Source: Rhizobium sp. Q54
GTDB taxonomy: Bacteria > Bacteroidota > Bacteroidia > Flavobacteriales > Flavobacteriaceae
Direction: 5' to 3'
DNA length: 8,218 bases
Assembly: GCA_943324395.2 (NCBI GenBank)
Contig: CALPLL020000074.1
Location: forward strand, 1 to 8,218
Made by a program: the position numbers and the translations under genes. Positions within the stretch are counted from its first letter, which is position 1. The number at the start of each line of letters is the position of its first letter. The notes under the pieces are model-generated. The model was not told where the DNA came from and did no database searches. It saw only the letters and a program-made list of their open reading frames with translations. Positions 6,862 to 8,218 of the stretch are shown one piece after another.

Positions 6862-6897
6862 ATAAAAGAGTGTCAAAAAAATAAATTTCTGACACTC
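6860..6897 (-). terminator. Rho-independent-type terminator of tig
   Basis: The 8-bp perfect inverted repeat GAGTGTCA / TGACACTC (6868-6875 and 6890-6897) has a 14-nt AT-rich loop. On the minus strand the 3' arm is followed directly by TTTTATTT (6867-6860), the expected U-tract. It starts 53 bp after the tig stop codon. The loop is rather large and the stem short, so termination may be partial and allow some read-through into clpP. Confidence 0.7.
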
Positions 6898-6949
6898 AAA
6901 TATAATTCTTTTTTATTGTTTATCAAATGAAAACTGACTAATCTAGAAT

Positions 6950-8218
6950 TTATTCTCCGTAAAAAGCAGCGATAAATTCAGGATAAGTAACTTTCTTTTC
7001 TTTCGCATTTGCTTTTTCTTTGAAAAGAAGTAATAATTTTTCTCCTACCACTTGATCAGATAGCTTTTTAACTTCTTCTTGGTTTGCCAATACTCTAGCT
7101 ACAATTCCTTGAACTTCTTCATCTGTAGGATTCATTTGTCCGAATTGCGCCATTTGTTGTTTGATTGATTTAGCTGTAAATTGTTTTAAATCTTCAAATG
7201 TAACTTGGATATTCGATTGACTTAATGCTCTTCCTTCGATCAATTGGTAACGCAATCCTTTTTCAGATTTTTCGTATTCAATTGCTGCTTCTTCAGCTGA
7301 TAATTTTTTCTCACCAACAGTTTGCAACCATCTTTTCAAGAAATCAGCTGGTAAATCAAATTTGGTGTTTTCAACCAAGAAATTAGTTACATCAGACAAT
7401 AATTTTTGATCTGCTTGTTGAGCAAATTGCAATTCAGCATCTTCTTTTATTTTAGCTTTTAAATCTGCTAATGAAGATACAGTTCCAGGTCCAAAAAGTT
7501 TATCAAATAATTCTTGATTCAATTGTGCTAATTCAGTTCCGTTACTATTTTCGATGGTAAAATCAACGTCAATTGCTAAACCATGAACATCATCATGACT
7601 AACTTTTAAAACGTCCATCAATTGATGATCGTCATCAAAAAGACCTTTTGTATTAACAGTAACTACATCACCCGCTTTTTTACCTACAAATTTAGCACCT
7701 GTTTTTTTATCTTTAAAAATAGAAATATTGAAAGTATATGGAGCATTAATTCCATGTTCAGCATTGGTAAAAGTTCCAGAAATATCAGAACTTTCTTCAA
7801 CTACAGTTTGAGGAATTGGAGTTCCAAATTGTTTCTGTATACGAACTACTTGCTCGTCAATTAACTTGTCATCTGCAGTTACAACATATTTAATTATATT
7901 GTTTTTCGCTTCAAGATCTAAATCAAAATTTGGCACCAATCCAATTTCGTATTCAAATTCCATTTCTTCATCATCCCAAGGGAAATCTGGATTTTCTTTT
8001 GCTAATGGAGTACCAAGTAAATTCAAACGCTCTGACTGAATGTATCTTTCCAATGCCAAATCAACCACTTTTTTTACTTCTTCAATTTTAATTGCTCTAC
8101 CGTATTGTTTTTCAACTAAATCTCTAGGCACAGCACCTTTTCTAAAACCTTTTACTGTTGCCAATGGCATTTTTTCATTGATTCTTTTTTGCACTTGCCC
8201 TTTGTAATCCATGTGAAC
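6950..8218 (-). CDS. tig: Trigger factor, ribosome-associated chaperone (5' end cut by window edge)
   Basis: The frame continues past the ATG at 8212 (two more sense codons, Val-His, to the window end). That Met is therefore internal, and I estimate that some 20 residues of the N-terminus are missing. The ribosome-binding signature GFRKGAVP (22-29 from that Met) identifies trigger factor, which binds ribosomal protein L23 at the exit tunnel and shields nascent chains. The N-terminal domain runs on through EKQYGRAIKIEEV. The middle domain (about 143-222) keeps GKKAGDVVTVNTKGLF but lacks the usual FKBP active-site pattern, so prolyl isomerase activity is doubtful. The C-terminal chaperone arms follow from LNQELFDKLFGPGTVSSLADLKAKI (231-255) to the end at FIAAFYGE. 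tig immediately upstream of clpP-clpX is a widely conserved order. A probable terminator follows the gene. Confidence 0.96.
   Translation of the reverse strand, partial: VHMDYKGQVQKRINEKMPLATVKGFRKGAVPRDLVEKQYGRAIKIEEVKKVVDLALERYIQSERLNLLGTPLAKENPDFPWDDEEMEFEYEIGLVPNFDLDLEAKNNIIKYVVTADDKLIDEQVVRIQKQFGTPIPQTVVEESSDISGTFTNAEHGINAPYTFNISIFKDKKTGAKFVGKKAGDVVTVNTKGLFDDDHQLMDVLKVSHDDVHGLAIDVDFTIENSNGTELAQLNQELFDKLFGPGTVSSLADLKAKIKEDAELQFAQQADQKLLSDVTNFLVENTKFDLPADFLKRWLQTVGEKKLSAEEAAIEYEKSEKGLRYQLIEGRALSQSNIQVTFEDLKQFTAKSIKQQMAQFGQMNPTDEEVQGIVARVLANQEEVKKLSDQVVGEKLLLLFKEKANAKEKKVTYPEFIAAFYGE

Larger units (their letters stand above)
6797..6949. other. Regulatory spacer between tig and clpP
   Basis: This 153-bp gap is read on the minus strand. 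Going from tig to clpP it contains about 50 bp of featureless AT-rich DNA, a hairpin plus T-tract (terminator of tig), a perfect palindrome (6845-6861), a TAnnTTTG box (6840-6847) and an AT-rich clpP leader. No small gene is seen. Confidence 0.75.

Noticed and set aside
6871..6876. TTGACA-like -35 element on the minus strand for clpP
   Set aside because: It is part of the tig terminator stem, its distance to the TAnnTTTG box is 26 bp, and Bacteroidota do not use this -35 consensus.
8210..8212. ATG as the true start of tig
   Set aside because: The frame continues upstream to the window edge, and the ribosome-binding GFRKG motif would lie too close to the N-terminus compared with other trigger factors.
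1..8218. A novel multi-gene defence, biosynthetic or mobile system
   Set aside because: Every gene belongs to a known family. tig-clpP-clpX is conserved housekeeping; the AsmA-like, DUF2797 and GH3 genes lie in opposing orientations and do not form an operon or show signs of transfer.

Overview
The window reads as ordinary chromosomal DNA from a low-GC member of the Bacteroidota, most likely a Flavobacterium-like flavobacterium. The evidence is strong AT bias, no Shine-Dalgarno sequences before the starts (starts are preceded by A-rich leaders), boxes of the flavobacterial TAnnTTTG promoter type, and protein sequences (AsmA-like, DUF2797, bacterial GH3, ClpX, ClpP, trigger factor) whose character matches that group. 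No organism was verified by search.

Left part (1-2335, + strand): the 3' part of a large AsmA-family envelope protein gene. Its reading frame is open to the left edge, so the N-terminus lies outside. It meets a DUF2797 gene (2336-3130, - strand) tail to tail with no intervening base; the two stop codons form TAATTA. The DUF2797 protein carries a four-cysteine zinc ribbon and a segment that resembles a GIY-YIG nuclease core. A 118-bp divergent spacer (3131-3248) holds an AT-rich heptamer repeat and candidate promoter boxes, then leads into a GH3-family acyl-adenylating enzyme (3249-4769, + strand).

Right part (4768-8218, - strand): a strong bidirectional terminator separates GH3 from a protein-quality-control block read leftward in the order tig - clpP - clpX. 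Trigger factor (5' end cut by the window edge) is a ribosome-associated chaperone. ClpP is the tetradecameric serine peptidase, and ClpX is its AAA+ unfoldase. tig is followed by a hairpin/U-tract terminator, and clpP is preceded by its own candidate promoter and a perfect 17-bp palindrome. clpP and clpX are 87 bp apart, and that gap is filled by a long inverted repeat made of GTTTAAA heptamers. One arm of it recurs exactly (26 bp) in the DUF2797/GH3 spacer.

All non-coding gaps are under 160 bp and are described below. I see no mobile element, CRISPR array, RNA gene or multi-gene defence-like system. The most interesting points are the dispersed heptamer inverted repeat inside the clpP-clpX transcript, the palindrome at the clpP promoter, the possible nuclease-like fold in DUF2797, and the substrate-unknown bacterial GH3 enzyme.
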